From assembly GCA_018296165.2 (NCBI GenBank), contig JACKQL020000039.1:186001-250000 (forward strand): DNA of 64,000 bases, given 5' to 3'. Numbering within the stretch: the stretch's first letter is position 1; every line of letters begins with the position of its first letter. The notes under the pieces were generated by a model, which made no database searches, was not told where the DNA came from, and was given only the letters and a program-made list of their open reading frames with translations. This DNA is from Termitomyces sp. T153 (taxonomy: Eukaryota; Basidiomycota; Agaricomycetes; Agaricales; Lyophyllaceae). Below, piece after piece: positions 63,468 to 64,000 of the stretch. Position numbers and translations under genes: made by a program.

Positions 63468-64000
63468 TCAAGCACCAGGCAACCAAATAGCCAGACCGGA
63501 CGCCTGCACCTTGGCAGGATCTTCCCTATTGATTGCGACAATCAACTGGATGAGGTCGGCCCTAATATCATCTCCAATTTGATCCGCATGGCTTGGATCC
63601 AGAACGTGGGCGAAGACTTGGAGTAGGCGATCAAGGAATGGGTAAAGCACAGCGCCATTAGTTTGGAAGAGGTGGAAGATGGCACGGAAGACTGGTCGGT
63701 TCTCGAGATAGTCATTTTTCAGAGGTAGGGCGTCGATAAAGATAGGAAGGACTTGCTCTAGAGGAACGGCGGACATGTTACGGACAATGAGACGACCGAC
63801 TGCACCAGCAGCATTGTCTTTTGCGTTGAGCTTGGCAGCAGGAGAATCCGGTGTAACGTCAAAGAGTGGTCGAAGGGCCCCAAGGATGTGGAGATACTGA
63901 GGCGCGAGTTCGTCTTGAGTGTTCTCAACGAGCTGTCCTACAGCAAAGGCAGCATTGCTCTGCACTTCTGCGTCAGGATCGCCAAGCGCACGGTGGAAGA
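63468..64000 (-). CDS. KAP123: Importin beta of the Kap123/importin-4 type, C-terminal end
   Basis: The minus-strand frame enters from the window edge and stops at 63468 (TGA), giving the last 177 residues. It reads as HEAT-type repeats: EVQSNAAFAVGQLVEN, then NAAGAVGRLIVRNMSAVPL, VLPIFIDALPLKNDYLENRP, and GAVLYPFLDRLLQVFAHVLD. The NAAGAVGRLI..P..VLP....LPLK.D..EN pattern is typical of the Kap123/importin-4 C-terminus. It imports ribosomal proteins and histones in yeast. The rest of the gene lies beyond the window. Confidence 0.88.
   Translation of the reverse strand, partial: FHRALGDPDAEVQSNAAFAVGQLVENTQDELAPQYLHILGALRPLFDVTPDSPAAKLNAKDNAAGAVGRLIVRNMSAVPLEQVLPIFIDALPLKNDYLENRPVFRAIFHLFQTNGAVLYPFLDRLLQVFAHVLDPSHADQIGDDIRADLIQLIVAINREDPAKVQASGLAIWLPGA

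Overview
This window is nuclear DNA from a filamentous fungus, almost certainly a mushroom-forming basidiomycete (Agaricomycetes). The evidence is many short introns (about 46-66 nt), tight gene packing on both strands, basidiomycete-style gene models (Slt2-type MAPK, LIM-RhoGAP Rga1, Axl2-like protein, Gin4-type kinase) and a remnant of a Plavaka-type transposase, an element family typical of this group. I cannot resolve the genus. Gene ends below come from hand-splicing against GT-AG (occasionally GC-AG) sites and conserved protein frames. Only ATG starts were accepted.

Layout. 0-15 kb: a truncated Ser/Pro-rich protein (-), a weak two-exon ORF (+), a RING finger protein (+), ARP8 of the INO80 complex (-), an F-box-like protein (+), carboxypeptidase S (-), a small dsRNA-binding-domain protein (-), then about 3 kb without a convincing gene. 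15-38 kb is a dense conserved block: V-ATPase subunit G (+), a Zn2Cys6 transcription factor (-), ribosomal P2 (-) and uS19/RPS15 (+) as a divergent pair, symplekin/Pta1 (+), Slt2-type MAP kinase (+), NBP35 (-), Rga1-type LIM-RhoGAP (-), a four-copy tandem repeat, and a forkhead transcription factor (-). 39-48.2 kb is a gene-free island of decayed mobile-element sequence. It is very poor in CpG, holds the Plavaka-like remnant, and is interrupted at 42.2-43.3 kb by a CpG-normal, LTR-like insert. 48.57-50.09 kb holds a broken copy of the C-terminal part of acetyl-CoA carboxylase, followed by a roughly 0.6 kb inverted-repeat element. 51.2-64 kb returns to conserved genes: DNA ligase IV (-), Gin4-type kinase (+), dynein light chain LC8 (+), an Axl2-like membrane protein (-), and the 3' end of an importin beta of the Kap123 type (-, runs off the window).

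How the genes relate. Most are single-copy housekeeping genes: translation (P2, S15), mRNA 3'-end processing (symplekin), Fe-S assembly (NBP35), V-ATPase, chromatin (ARP8), end-joining repair (LIG4), nuclear import (KAP123) and vacuolar peptide turnover (CPS1). Four genes (SLT2-type MAPK, RGA1, GIN4-type kinase, AXL2-like) belong to the cell-polarity, septin and cell-wall-integrity network described in yeasts, but nothing in the sequence shows co-regulation. The most notable observations are the CpG-depleted island with a fresher nested insert, the carboxylase pseudogene beside it, very small exons (down to 5 nt) in the MAPK and RPS15 genes, two probable GC-AG introns in the MAPK gene, and a repeat block with GTCAC/GTGAC palindromes just upstream of RGA1.
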